The notes: generated from the letters alone by a model not told the origin. Counted from the first letter of the stretch, positions 53,606 to 62,848 are shown. The stretch is DNA of 64,000 bases from Verrucomicrobiia bacterium (GCA_031290985.1 JARLJW010000107.1:1-64000); one strand, 5' to 3'. Numbers and translations are program-made.

Positions 53606-53950
53606 ATGACATCTGAAGATGCCCCAAAACGTTTACAAGAATTTCTGACTTATTATGAGCGGGGGATTTTCACGAGCAGCGAAGCGTCCATCCGATTGTA
53701 CGAACTTGCCGCCTTCATCGAACCCAGCCAGCTCCTTGCCATGATTCCCGAACGATTACGTAAAGAGCTTTCGTCAATCGGGGCCAATCCATTGCTGCCT
53801 CGTGAGGACTGGTCAACGATTGAAGGCTGCACAGTTCACCCACGGGATTTGGAGTCTTATCGGCGCGACAAACAGTCGAGAGAAGACAGGCAATATGAAG
53901 GTTTGTCCCGGCTGCATGCGTATTTCAGCAAACAGCCGGCATCAGACTGA
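53606..53950 (+). CDS. Hypothetical small protein
   Basis: 114 residues, charged and helical: 'RLQEFLTYYERGIFTSSEAS', 'IRLYELAAFIEPSQLLAMIP', 'WSTIEGCTVHPRDLESYRRD'. No recognised domain. It is convergent with the GH57 gene, ending nine bases from its stop. Together with the two preceding small genes it looks like an accessory cluster, possibly of immunity-type proteins (speculative). Confidence 0.55.
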   Translation: MTSEDAPKRLQEFLTYYERGIFTSSEASIRLYELAAFIEPSQLLAMIPERLRKELSSIGANPLLPREDWSTIEGCTVHPRDLESYRRDKQSREDRQYEGLSRLHAYFSKQPASD

Positions 53951-53959
53951 CACCGCAGT

Positions 53960-55537
53960 TCACTTCCAATACTGCGGGTTCACATCCGGAAACAGATTGT
54001 CGCGCGACTCGATTTCTGCAAGCCACTTTTCATCCACGCGGGTGAGCGTCAGCATTTCGTGCAGCGCGATGAAACGGAGCAAATGATCTTTCACCCGGCG
54101 ACGCGCGTAGTCGGGACTGGTGCCGGCGCGGAGGATGAACGGCCAGTCACTGGCCTGGGCCAGCAGCAGTTCGCGCGCGGCCTGTTGCAGCGCGCGCTTT
54201 TGCAGGGCGCTGCATTTCTTGGCGTACTTCTTCGCCAGCTTGGTCATCCGTTCCTGCGCGATCTGCAGGTGCGGATAGATCCATTCGTTCGATTCGTTGA
54301 GCCACACGCGCCAGTAACCCTCCTCGCCCCAGCTCGAGGCGCCGGGCGCGGCGACCTGGTTCGTGGAATGGCGGTGCAGATAATCACCCGGCGTGATCAG
54401 CGACACCACCTTCTGCTCATGGAACATCTTGCGCGCCAGAAAATCCAGGAACTCCGGTCCTTCATACCACCAGTGGCCGAACAATTCCGCGTCGTACGGC
54501 GCGATGACGATCGGCGCCCGGTCGATGATCGCGGCCGCGGACTGGATCTGCGCCACGCGTTCGGCGACGAAATGCGCGGCGTGCTCGCTGGCGGCCTGCA
54601 GCGCATGATCGCGCTTGTAAATCTCCTTCGGCCCCTGGCCGCCGGTGATGCGGTAATATTTTAATCCCGTAAAGCCGCGGTTTTCCGGCGAGGGCAGATG
54701 CGGTTTGACGTATTCGAAATCGAGGTCAAAGCCGATGTCGCGGTAGAAATCGCGGTAGCGCGGGTCACCGGGATAGCCCTCGTGCTTGCTCCAGACCTGG
54801 CGGGAGGAATCAAAATCACGCCCGAACACGGCCACGCCGTTCGGCGTGAAGATCGGGGCGAAGGTGCCGTAGCGCGGCCGGGGATTGGCGTGCAGCAGGC
54901 CGTGCGTGTCGAGTACGAACCAGCGGATGTTGGCCTCCTGCAAATAATTTTCCACCTTCGCGGCGTAGGCGCATTCCGGGAGCCAGATGCCGCGCGGGTC
55001 ACGCCCGAAACAACTGCGGTAGTGGTCGCGCGCCGTCAGGATCTGGGCGCGAACGGACGGCGGATGACCGCTCATGAGCGGCAGCAACCCGTGCGTGGCG
55101 GCGGTGGTGATGATCTCAATCCGGCCGTCGTCCTGAAACTGCTTGAACGCCGTGATGAGGTTGCCGCTGTAAAAGCGCCATGTCTCGCGCGCCAGCGAAA
55201 GCCGGTGGTGATACATCCAGGCCAGTTCGCGGAAGGCGCGGTCCCAATGGGTGCGGTGGATTTCCTTGTCCGCCAGTTCGATCAAGCCATTGAGATGGCG
55301 TTCGTACCGGGCGCGCAGCAACGGGTCGCCCAGCATCGCGCAGAGCGTGGGCGAGAGCGAGAGCGTGATCGGCGCGGTGATGCCGTCGTTCCGCCAGTTC
55401 TCCAGGATCTGGACCAGCGGCAGGTAGGTCTCGGTGATGGCCTCGAACAGCCAGCTTTCCTCGAGAAATTTCTCGTGCTCCGGATGCCGGACAAACGGCA
55501 GGTGCGCGTGGAGGATGATGGAAAGATAGCCTTGCAT
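53960..55537 (-). CDS. GH57 family glycoside hydrolase (alpha-glucan branching type)
   Basis: 525 residues. 'GYLSIILHAHLPFVRHPEHE' is the GH57 start with the first His motif; 'GIWLPECAYAAKVENYLQEA' holds the catalytic Glu (about 186), and 'IVIAPYDAELFGHWWYEGPE' the catalytic Asp (about 348). The C-terminal helices 'WLNESNEWIYPHLQIAQERM' and 'QASDWPFILRAGTSPDYARR' match the 1,4-alpha-glucan branching enzyme subgroup with DUF1957. The ATG at 55537 is preferred to a TTG two codons upstream. Third gene of an operon with DUF4912; likely acts on glycogen. Confidence 0.88.
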   Translation of the reverse strand: MQGYLSIILHAHLPFVRHPEHEKFLEESWLFEAITETYLPLVQILENWRNDGITAPITLSLSPTLCAMLGDPLLRARYERHLNGLIELADKEIHRTHWDRAFRELAWMYHHRLSLARETWRFYSGNLITAFKQFQDDGRIEIITTAATHGLLPLMSGHPPSVRAQILTARDHYRSCFGRDPRGIWLPECAYAAKVENYLQEANIRWFVLDTHGLLHANPRPRYGTFAPIFTPNGVAVFGRDFDSSRQVWSKHEGYPGDPRYRDFYRDIGFDLDFEYVKPHLPSPENRGFTGLKYYRITGGQGPKEIYKRDHALQAASEHAAHFVAERVAQIQSAAAIIDRAPIVIAPYDAELFGHWWYEGPEFLDFLARKMFHEQKVVSLITPGDYLHRHSTNQVAAPGASSWGEEGYWRVWLNESNEWIYPHLQIAQERMTKLAKKYAKKCSALQKRALQQAARELLLAQASDWPFILRAGTSPDYARRRVKDHLLRFIALHEMLTLTRVDEKWLAEIESRDNLFPDVNPQYWK

Positions 55538-55550
55538 GCCCAATAAAGAA

Positions 55551-55790
55551 TTACAGATCGAGCTTCTCCGTCACCCATTCCGCAATCGCGCGGGACTTGA
55601 CCAAAACCACCATGCCCAGCAGCGCGGGGATGACCCGGATGACGACGGGCAGGGTTTCGACGTGAACCGGCTCGGGTTTATGCAGCCAGCATTCGGCCCA
55701 GTAAAGTCCCAGTTCAAGCACGGTGGCGACCACCAGTATCACGCCAATGATCCGCACCAGGGTCAAGGCTCCATGTTCGGGCGCTTCCAT
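55551..55790 (-). CDS. Small two-helix membrane protein
   Basis: 79 residues: helices 'IIGVILVVATVLELGLYWAE' and 'VVIRVIPALLGMVVLVKSRA', with a charged C terminus. It sits between the DUF4912 gene (17 bases upstream) and the GH57 gene (13 bases downstream), so it is the middle gene of the operon. Function unknown. Confidence 0.65.
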   Translation of the reverse strand: MEAPEHGALTLVRIIGVILVVATVLELGLYWAECWLHKPEPVHVETLPVVIRVIPALLGMVVLVKSRAIAEWVTEKLDL

Positions 55791-55807
55791 GCTTCAAAAA
55801 TGTCAGA

Positions 55808-57199
55808 CTATACATTTTCCGGCAACGGAGTCCGGAGCGCAGGATCCTGCGGCGTGGCCCCGACATCGCCGAGGTATTGGGTGTCGCGGACAAATTTCAA
55901 ATCCGCGGCCCGCGCATCATCGCCGCTCGCGGAAACCGCCACGGCCGGAAGATCGTAATTGCCGTCCGGCAGCGCGAAACGGTAGCTGAAGGTGCCGTCG
56001 GAACGCAGTTTGATCTCATGGCCGCCGAGGGTGACCTTGGCGTTCGGCTCGGTCGCACCATAGATGATGAGTTCGGCGTTGACGTTGAACCAGAAACCCT
56101 TGGATTGTTCCGCGCCGCCGCCGCCGCCGAACGGGCTGGTGGGGCTGCTCAGGGCGAAACTGGAGACGCCGAACGCGGTCGTGGGCGAAGCGACATCCTG
56201 CGACAACCGGCGGCGGATAAGTTCGGTGATCTCCAGCGACCCCATCCAGATGCGGCGGGACTGGTCGATGTTGATGATCTTGGCCAGCGCCTGTTCCTGC
56301 TGCGGGGTCCACACCCGCGTGGGACCAGGCATGGAGGAGGGCGGGACGGTCGCGGAATTAAACGCGGCCACCGCGCCCGGCGAGAGCCGGGGCAGGTCGG
56401 GATGACCATGGCGGCGCAATTCCTCGATCGCCTGGGCGAGCGGGATGTTGTCGCGCACGGCGTCCTCGATGATCTGGATGAGCTTGGCGAAAGGAATCTC
56501 GAACGGGATCGTGGCAAACTCGGCGGCATCATCCTTGGAAGCGGCGTCCGGCGGGGTCACCGTGCCGCTGGAAACCGCCACCCGCATCCATTTGCCGAGC
56601 GCGGAGTAATAGCCGAGTTCGGCGGCGTAGGAATTGCCCGCGCGCTCGACATGCGCGAACCAGTGGCGCGATTCGGGATGCACATGGATCTCGTACAGGG
56701 GATGCCCTTCGATCTTGTGCGCGTAGATGCGGAGCACCAGATGGCCGTCGGTGGATGCGCCGTTCAGTTCGAGCTGCTGCTCGCGGGTCAGGTCCCAATG
56801 CGCGTAAAGCCAGTGCGGGTCGCGCGCGGTGAGAAAGAGTTTTTTGGTGCCGTAGGCCTCGGGCAGCTCGCCGCCGGAAAATTTTTGCGCGGGCGGAATC
56901 GCACCGAGGGAATATTTTTCGCCGGGGCCGCTGGCGGGCACGGGCGCCGGGGCGTCACCTTCGAGCAGGATGGCGGGAACCCCGGGTTTCTCCTCGGATT
57001 TCTTTTTGCGGACGTAGGTGCGGCGGACGACGGTGGTGGCGTCCACCTCCGTTTCGGTTGCGGGTTTGTCGCTTTTGGGCTTTAGCATTTTTTTAGCGGC
57101 GGCGACCGCACGCGTGAGCAACGGTTCGGGCGTTGCCCGTTTGGTCTTGGCGGCGGCGGTGTTCTGGGTGTCCGACGCGGAAACTGGTTTCTTTTTCAT
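55808..57199 (-). CDS. DUF4912 domain protein
   Basis: 463 residues. The first about 95 are Lys/Ala-rich and disordered ('KKKPVSASDTQNTAAAKTKR'). The DUF4912 core is at about 110-225: 'TKKLFLTARDPHWLYAHWDL', 'LRIYAHKIEGHPLYEIHVHP', 'SRHWFAHVERAGNSYAAELG'. Near the end 'FWFNVNAELIIYGATEPNAK' and 'VTLGGHEIKLRSDGTFSYRF' form a second beta domain. DUF4912 is often next to GH57 alpha-glucan enzymes and is thought to be carbohydrate-linked, which fits the operon here. Confidence 0.8.
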   Translation of the reverse strand: MKKKPVSASDTQNTAAAKTKRATPEPLLTRAVAAAKKMLKPKSDKPATETEVDATTVVRRTYVRKKKSEEKPGVPAILLEGDAPAPVPASGPGEKYSLGAIPPAQKFSGGELPEAYGTKKLFLTARDPHWLYAHWDLTREQQLELNGASTDGHLVLRIYAHKIEGHPLYEIHVHPESRHWFAHVERAGNSYAAELGYYSALGKWMRVAVSSGTVTPPDAASKDDAAEFATIPFEIPFAKLIQIIEDAVRDNIPLAQAIEELRRHGHPDLPRLSPGAVAAFNSATVPPSSMPGPTRVWTPQQEQALAKIINIDQSRRIWMGSLEITELIRRRLSQDVASPTTAFGVSSFALSSPTSPFGGGGGAEQSKGFWFNVNAELIIYGATEPNAKVTLGGHEIKLRSDGTFSYRFALPDGNYDLPAVAVSASGDDARAADLKFVRDTQYLGDVGATPQDPALRTPLPENV

Positions 57200-57489
57200 A
57201 CAACAGTTCCTACTTGGGGAGATGGCGGGTTTTGCCGTCAGAAAACTAGGCTGTCACCGGCTGAGATGCAACCCCTTTTTCATGCCCTTTTTCACGCCTG
57301 AAAAAAATTTTAAGGCCCGACGCCGGCTGGCGGATGCGGATTGCAACTTGCCGCCGGCACCATTGCCAAAGACAACGCGTGGTGTTTCGCGGGCGGAACT
57401 CAAGCGCCGCCGGCAATGATATGAAGGATTTTCAGCCGCAGGATGGCCTGGTCTTATGGTGATGGGCATCATCATGCGGTGTTTGGAGC
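57200..57489. other. Spacer without recognised features
   Basis: Divergent spacer between the DUF4912 operon and the receiver gene. Nothing recognised except the promoter-like elements at its right end. Confidence 0.4.
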
Positions 57490-57519
57490 TTGCCGCCCGG
57501 CGCCGGGCAATGCTAGTTT
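57490..57519 (+). promoter_or_regulatory. Probable promoter of the receiver gene with an internal palindrome
   Basis: TTGCCG (57490-57495), an 18-base spacer, and TAGTTT (57514-57519), 25 bases before the ATG. The spacer holds a perfect 12-base palindrome CCCGGCGCCGGG (57496-57507), a possible operator. Confidence 0.35.
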
Positions 57520-57543
57520 TACCGTAATATATTAGGGGCCAAC

Positions 57544-57930
57544 ATGAACGCACCAGGAAACAGCTCGGCCGCAAAACCCACCGTCTTCGTCGTGGATGAC
57601 GAACCGATGTTGCTGGAGCTTGCCGCCGTCATCATCCGCCCGCTGGGCTGCGAAGTGCGCACCTTCCGCGATCCAGAGACAGCGTTGAAGGAATTTTCCA
57701 TCACCCGCCCGGAGTTGGTGCTGACCGATTACGCGATGGGCCGCATGAGCGGCATGGACCTCGTGCGCGAATGCCGGCGGCTCAATCCCCGTCAGAAGAT
57801 CATCCTCGTCAGCGGCACCGTGGATGAACACGTTTTCTCGGATGCGCCCGCCAAGCCCGATCACTTTCTCTCAAAACCGTACCAGCTTCAGGAATTGACC
57901 GACTGCGTTCGCGACCTGCTCGCAGCCTGA
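57544..57930 (+). CDS. Single-domain response regulator
   Basis: 128 residues, one receiver domain and nothing else. Acidic pair in 'VFVVDDEPMLLELAAVI', phospho-Asp in 'ELVLTDYAMGRMSGMDLV', the Ser switch in 'IILVSGTVDE' and Lys in 'FLSKPYQLQELTD'. Such proteins relay phosphate or bind partner proteins. It is 52 bases upstream of the AsmA-like gene on the same strand. A kinase partner is not adjacent; the orphan hybrid kinase at 49059 is one candidate. Confidence 0.9.
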   Translation: MNAPGNSSAAKPTVFVVDDEPMLLELAAVIIRPLGCEVRTFRDPETALKEFSITRPELVLTDYAMGRMSGMDLVRECRRLNPRQKIILVSGTVDEHVFSDAPAKPDHFLSKPYQLQELTDCVRDLLAA

Positions 57931-57981
57931 TATAATAATTTGCAACGAAACGACGCCAAAAGTGTCCCTCTCTTTAAGCCT

Positions 57982-58794
57982 ATGAAAACCTTGAAAAAAA
58001 TCCTCCTCATCACCGTCATCCTCGTCGTGGTCCTGGGCATCGCCGCCGTGATTTGCGTCGGCGTGTTCCTCGACAAAATCGTGAAGACCGGAATCGAAAC
58101 CGTCGCGCCGTCGATCACGCAGACGACCGTCACGGTCGATGGCGTGCATATCTCCGCCTTGTCCGGCTCCGCCAGCATCAGTGGTTTCGTCATCGGTAAT
58201 CCGACTCCGGCGAATTACAAGGCCCCTTACGCCATCAGCCTCGGCAAGGCGGCCGTGAGCGTGGCACCGGGCTCCATCATGTCGGACAAGATTGTCGTGC
58301 ACTCGATCGAGGTCCGCGCGCCTGAGATCACGCTCGAAGGGAATCCGTTCGGCGAGAACAACCTCAAAAAACTCTTGGACAACGTCAACGCCTACACGGG
58401 CGGCGGCGCGGTTGACACCAACAAGGCCGCCGCCACGCCGGCGGAAAAAAAGGCCGGCAAAAAACTGCAGGTGGATGACTTCCTCATCAGCGGGGCCAAG
58501 GTCACGGCGCGCATCACCGGCCTGGAGGGCGAACCGTTCAGCGTCGTCATCCCCGACATTCATTTCACCAGCCTCGGCACCGGCCCGGACGGCATCACCG
58601 CCGCCGAACTGACCAAAAAAGCTTTGACTGAAGTCATCACCGGCGCCATCAAGGCCGTGGGCGAACGCGCCAAGGACATCATGGGCAAGACCGCCAACAC
58701 CGCCATCAAAGGCGTGTCCGACACGGCGGGAAAAGCCGTGGGCGACAACGCGGATAAATTGAAAAAAGGCATCGGCAACCTGTTCGGGAAATAA
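57982..58794 (+). CDS. AsmA-like single-pass membrane protein
   Basis: 270 residues. An N-terminal membrane anchor ('LLITVILVVVLGIAAVICVG') precedes an AsmA/DUF748-type beta domain: 'VTVDGVHISALSGSASISGF', 'VIGNPTPANYKAPYAISLGK', 'DKIVVHSIEVRAPEITLEGN'. The last about 70 residues are a Lys/Ala helical tail ('KAVGERAKDIMGKTANTAIK'). AsmA-like proteins span the periplasm and are tied to phospholipid transport. The ATG at 57982 is chosen because it opens the anchor. Confidence 0.7.
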   Translation: MKTLKKILLITVILVVVLGIAAVICVGVFLDKIVKTGIETVAPSITQTTVTVDGVHISALSGSASISGFVIGNPTPANYKAPYAISLGKAAVSVAPGSIMSDKIVVHSIEVRAPEITLEGNPFGENNLKKLLDNVNAYTGGGAVDTNKAAATPAEKKAGKKLQVDDFLISGAKVTARITGLEGEPFSVVIPDIHFTSLGTGPDGITAAELTKKALTEVITGAIKAVGERAKDIMGKTANTAIKGVSDTAGKAVGDNADKLKKGIGNLFGK

Positions 58795-58968
58795 TCCGGC
58801 AAGCACAGCGTGCTTGCGCTTGGGGGCGTTTTTCGCGCTGCGAAAAACCCGTCGCCGGGCGCAGCGTCAGGTGACGGAACGGATGGCCTGCGTCCGGCCC
58901 TCCGGCTTACGGCTGGCATATTTTCCCGTAATCTAATGGCTCACGCCGTCGTCTGGTCCTGTCACAAG

Positions 58969-59805
58969 ATGAGATTCAAAGCCGCCCTCGCCCTGCCCTG
59001 CCTCCTGCTGTCGCTGGCCGCCGGCCATGCGGACGACTGGCAGCTCGTCTGGGCGGATGAGTTCAACACCAACGGGCCGCCCGATCCGGCGAACTGGAAT
59101 TACGAGCGCGGCTTTGTCCGCAACGAGGAACTGCAATGGTACCAGCCGGAGAATGCCTTTTGCACCAACGGCCTGCTGGTCATCGAAGGTCGCCCTGAAC
59201 ATAAACCCAATCCGGACTTCCAGGCCGGCGGTGAAAACTGGCAGACCCGCCGCCCGTGGATCGATTATACGTCGGCCAGCCTAACGTCCCGCCGCCTGCG
59301 CGAATTCACCTACGGAAAATTCGAGATGCGCGCGCGCATCGATACCCGCAGCGGAAGCTGGCCGGCGTTTTGGACGCTCGGTGCCACGTCCGGCATCCGC
59401 TGGCCCGCCTGCGGCGAGATTGACATCATGGAGTTCTACCAGAACACGGTGCTCGCAAATTTCGGCTACTCGGTTGACCGGAAAACCCAATGGCTGGCGC
59501 ACCGCACCCCGCTCGCTGAATTCGGCGGCGAAGCCTGGTCAAAAGATTTTCACATCTGGACGATGCTCTGGGATAAAAAGCAGGTCGACCTGCTGCTGGA
59601 CGGCAAGCTGATGAACCATCTCGATCTGGCAGCCGCCGACAACGCCGACCATGGGAATCCTTTTCATCGGCCCGCATACATCATCTTGAATCAGGCCATT
59701 GGCGCGAATGGCGGCGACCCTTCCTCGACGAAATTCCCCATCCGCTTTGAAGTGGACTGGGTGCGGGTTTATCAGCAGGTCAAACCAAAACCGGCCGGGC
59801 CATGA
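58969..59805 (+). CDS. GH16 family secreted glycoside hydrolase (laminarinase-like)
   Basis: 278 residues. Signal peptide 'FKAALALPCLLLSLAAGHAD'. The GH16 jelly roll starts 'WQLVWADEFNTNGPPDPANW' and has the catalytic motif ExDxxE in 'CGEIDIMEFYQN', plus 'ASLTSRRLREFTYGKFEMRA' and 'FHIWTMLWDKKQVDLLLDGK'. Such enzymes cut beta-1,3 or beta-1,4 glucans outside the cell. An ATG at 58936 would extend the leader by 11 codons and cannot be ruled out. Confidence 0.88.
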   Translation: MRFKAALALPCLLLSLAAGHADDWQLVWADEFNTNGPPDPANWNYERGFVRNEELQWYQPENAFCTNGLLVIEGRPEHKPNPDFQAGGENWQTRRPWIDYTSASLTSRRLREFTYGKFEMRARIDTRSGSWPAFWTLGATSGIRWPACGEIDIMEFYQNTVLANFGYSVDRKTQWLAHRTPLAEFGGEAWSKDFHIWTMLWDKKQVDLLLDGKLMNHLDLAAADNADHGNPFHRPAYIILNQAIGANGGDPSSTKFPIRFEVDWVRVYQQVKPKPAGP

Positions 59806-59931
59806 AGCAAACCCGACGGTGCCGCTGGTAACCTTTCACGCCCCGCAACGGCCTGTCCCGGCCAGTTTTCCCATTCGCGCCCGCCGGCTGCGCGCTTTTA
59901 TTTTTGCCGCGATTGGCTATCCTCCGCGCCT

Positions 59932-61140
59932 GTGTTAAGGACGTTGCGCAAAGCCGAGTACGCCGAGTTGATGATCTTGTTTTTCATCCAGGCGGCGGGC
60001 ATGGCCATCTGGTTCGTGCCGCTCGGCTCGATCCTCGATGCGCACGGACTGCACGCCATCAAGCCGTACGCCTTCGCCGCCTCCGCCGTGGCCGCCTTCA
60101 TCTCGCCGCTGGCCTTCGGCGCGATGGCCGACCGGCATGTGCCGCCCGCGAAAGTCCTGCGCGGACTGGCGCTGGCCTCCTCCATCCTCATGGCCGGCAT
60201 CAGCACCGCGCTGAAATATCATGGCAACCAGTGGCTCGTCCTCGGCTTGATCCAGGTCTTTTACCTCACCTACTCGCCGATGTTCAGCATCTCCACGGCC
60301 CTCGTGCTCGCGCGGCTGCAGGACGCCAAGCAGGAATTCGGCCCCATCCGTTCACTGGCCACCGTCGGCTGGATGGCCGGCGCGCTCCTGATCGGTGCCG
60401 TGAGCCTGGACCGCTCGGCCTATGCGGGCTATCTTGGCGCGCTCGTCTGGCTCTTGGTGGCTGTGTTTACCTATTTCCTCCCGGCCTTGGAGATTCCGAA
60501 GTCGGCCGAGCACCTTGCCTGGCATGAACGGCTTGGCTTGGATGCGCTCACGCTGTTGAAAAACCGCCGCACCCGCGTCGTCTTCCTCACCGCCACGCTG
60601 TTCAACATCCCCCTCGCCGCCTTTTATCCTTACGCCCCGACCCATCTGCACGACCTCGGCTTCACCCGGACGAGCGCGTGGATGAGCCTCGCCCAGGTCA
60701 CCGAGATCATCGGCATGTTCAGCCTCGCGTGGCTGCTGGTAAACTGGCGGTTGAAATGGATCTTCGCCTGTGGCATCAGCATTGGCGTGGCGCGGTTTGC
60801 TTTGAGCGCACTCAACACGGAACCCTCCGTGCTGCTTGGCATTACTTTGCACGGCGCGTCCTTTGTGTTCGTCTTCATCACCGCCCAGATTTACCTCGAC
60901 CAGAACATCGACCCCGCATGGCGTTCCCGGGCGCAGGCGTTGTTCACTCTCATGACCGGCGGCTTCGGCAACCTCATCGGCTACCTCAGCAGCGGCTGGC
61001 TGTTTGATGGCTGTTCCACGGGCGGCCACACGGACTGGCGGCTGTTCTGGGGCGTGCTGGCGGCCGGTGTCGCCGCCGTGCTGGTTTATTTTTTGCTCGC
61101 CTACCGGGAACCGGCCGGCGGCGAGGCGCAGCGGAAATAG
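59932..61140 (+). CDS. MFS transporter, nucleoside-permease-like
   Basis: 402 residues with about 12 membrane helices and a GTG start. The layout ('MILFFIQAAGMAIWFVPLGS', 'AFISPLAFGAMADRHVPPAK', 'LVLARLQDAKQEFGPIRSLA', 'TVGWMAGALLIGAVSL') resembles the NupG/LacY-type sugar and nucleoside symporters; 'FGPIRSLATVGWM' is the typical mid-protein motif. Substrate unknown. It follows the GH16 gene after 126 bases, so it could import a product, but that is inference. Confidence 0.75.
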   Translation: MLRTLRKAEYAELMILFFIQAAGMAIWFVPLGSILDAHGLHAIKPYAFAASAVAAFISPLAFGAMADRHVPPAKVLRGLALASSILMAGISTALKYHGNQWLVLGLIQVFYLTYSPMFSISTALVLARLQDAKQEFGPIRSLATVGWMAGALLIGAVSLDRSAYAGYLGALVWLLVAVFTYFLPALEIPKSAEHLAWHERLGLDALTLLKNRRTRVVFLTATLFNIPLAAFYPYAPTHLHDLGFTRTSAWMSLAQVTEIIGMFSLAWLLVNWRLKWIFACGISIGVARFALSALNTEPSVLLGITLHGASFVFVFITAQIYLDQNIDPAWRSRAQALFTLMTGGFGNLIGYLSSGWLFDGCSTGGHTDWRLFWGVLAAGVAAVLVYFLLAYREPAGGEAQRK

Positions 61141-61520
61141 TTTCCGGTTGAATCCCTTTTGTCACCATGCCACCGGAAGCCGCCGGTTATCGGGCATGGA
61201 GGAATTGACCGGGCCGGAAAGAAATTTCTGCAACCGCCAGTTTCCGAACATTTCACATGCCATTCGACATCTGTTTCCAGTTGGATACTCGCAATCCGGT
61301 TGCGAGGGTTGGATGTATCGTCTGCTAGAGCGTTTGAAGAAATACTGCAGCCGTTCGGAGCGAGGATTTTTGGGTTTTGGCGAGCGGTGCCGATCATCGG
61401 CCTTTGGCGAAGGAGCAGGTTCAAACAAACCCTGTGACTAAGCCGAAACGAAGCCAAAACCCAAAAAGACCGCCCGCTCCTCCAGCCAAACCGAACGGCT
61501 ACAGTTTTTCTGAAAATCCT
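61141..61520. other. 380-base convergent spacer
   Basis: No gene and no clear terminator. A fragment of element R5 is present on the minus strand at about 61442-61461 ('ggttttggcttcgtttcggc'). Confidence 0.45.
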
Positions 61521-62576
61521 CTAAATCCGGGGAAAAACATGCAGCTTGCTGGCGACCGCCACCCGGGTCTTCACCCCCATTTTTTCAAAAATATGTTCGA
61601 TGTGCTTCTGCACGGTGCGGGGACTGATGCCCATGATGCTGGCTATTTCCGTATTGGTCTTCCCCTGCCCGATCGCGCGGGCCACCTCCAACTGGCGTTT
61701 GCTCAGACCAAAATCATTGGTCTGAACCGCGGTCATCTGCCGGAGCGTTTCCGCCGTGAGCACCAGCAGCCGCCGTTGTGGGCTGTCGGTCGGCACGTAG
61801 CGGATGCGAATTTCTCCGGCTCCCGTGTTCAGGCTCATGGTCTGCCGGCGGGCGCTCATGACGGCTTGATTCAACCACCGGGATATTTGAACCGGCAAAA
61901 TTCCCCGGCTGGCGGCTCCGATCCAATTCAATCCCGGACCGGTGTGATAAAGAATTCGATCCTGCCGGTCGACAATGAGAGTGGCGGAGGCGAGCTCGTT
62001 CAAAGCCAGTTCGGTGTCGTCCAGAATGGATTGGCGCTCACCGGCCAGCGCGAGCGAGTTCAGGGCGATCACCAGGTGGGGGCGCAGCATCTCCAAGATG
62101 GCGCGATCCCGCTCGGTATAATCGCTCCGCTGGCGCGCCAGGGCAAAGGCCGTAATCCGGTCGGGTTCGAGTTTGATGGTCGCGGCAATTTGGTATTCCA
62201 CCCCCATGTGCCGGTAGACATCCTGATACAATTCCAGCCGGTGGAAGTCTTCCTGGGCCAAAAAATCGGAGATTTTATGCACCGGAAAATCATCCGCCTG
62301 CATCTGGCCAATGATGAGCGGGTGTTGATGCGCCACCGCCGCAAAGCGGCTGAGGAACAGTTGCAAGGTCTCGGCGGATTCAGGCTTGAGGATGGCGAGC
62401 GTTTTTTCCGGACGCAGCAGGTCCACTTCGTTGTAAGAACGCCAGTCGGAGGGGATCAGTTTGGGCAGCGCCGTGTCCAACAGCCACGAATGGAGGGTCG
62501 CGAGGTCGCGAAAGGCATGCAGTTCGCGAATGCACCCGAGCAACAATTCATAATCGGCGATGGAAAGCAGACTCAT
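61521..62576 (-). CDS. LuxR-type (GerE) transcriptional regulator with sensor domain
   Basis: 351 residues. The C-terminal LuxR/GerE helix-turn-helix is clear at about 287-345: 'LSKRQLEVARAIGQGKTNTE', 'IASIMGISPRTVQKHIEHIF', 'EKMGVKTRVAVASKL'. The N-terminal about 170 residues look GAF-like, then a PAS-like middle ('LASATLIVDRQDRILYHTGP'). No receiver Asp pocket is seen, so it is probably ligand- or redox-sensing rather than phosphorylated. The ATG at 62576 is chosen; the longer frame to 62744 would run through the operator-like palindrome and AT-rich promoter region. Confidence 0.8.
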   Translation of the reverse strand: MSLLSIADYELLLGCIRELHAFRDLATLHSWLLDTALPKLIPSDWRSYNEVDLLRPEKTLAILKPESAETLQLFLSRFAAVAHQHPLIIGQMQADDFPVHKISDFLAQEDFHRLELYQDVYRHMGVEYQIAATIKLEPDRITAFALARQRSDYTERDRAILEMLRPHLVIALNSLALAGERQSILDDTELALNELASATLIVDRQDRILYHTGPGLNWIGAASRGILPVQISRWLNQAVMSARRQTMSLNTGAGEIRIRYVPTDSPQRRLLVLTAETLRQMTAVQTNDFGLSKRQLEVARAIGQGKTNTEIASIMGISPRTVQKHIEHIFEKMGVKTRVAVASKLHVFPRI

Positions 62577-62620
62577 GCTCCGGCCGCCAAATTGCCACCC
62601 GAGCCAATATTTGCAATCAA

Positions 62621-62640
62621 AATACGCACTTATGCGTATT
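62621..62640. promoter_or_regulatory. Operator-like palindrome upstream of the LuxR-type gene
   Basis: Perfect inverted repeat AATACGCA - CTTA - TGCGTATT, 45 bases upstream of the regulator's start. On the minus strand a TACAAT (62643-62638) overlaps its edge and could be a -10 box, so the site may mediate autoregulation. Confidence 0.5.
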
Positions 62641-62842
62641 GTAATGTTTTCTAAAACTTGTAGAATGTTGACCTGATTGCACCGCCTGATTGAAACGTTA
62701 AAGGATTCGTTTGATCCAACGGTGCCCCATCGAGGTTGACACACGAAAGGATAGGATCATGCCGCCAAATTTTGCTTGCAACGAGCGGACAGCATATGCA
62801 AATCTCATACTAGAGGTATAAAATATCAGTAAATCTTCAGAA

Positions 62843-62848
62843 TAAAGG
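62843..62848 (+). promoter_or_regulatory. Ribosome-binding site of the GloVer-repeat gene
   Basis: AAAGGA lies six bases before the ATG at 62855 and fixes the start of the last gene. Confidence 0.5.
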
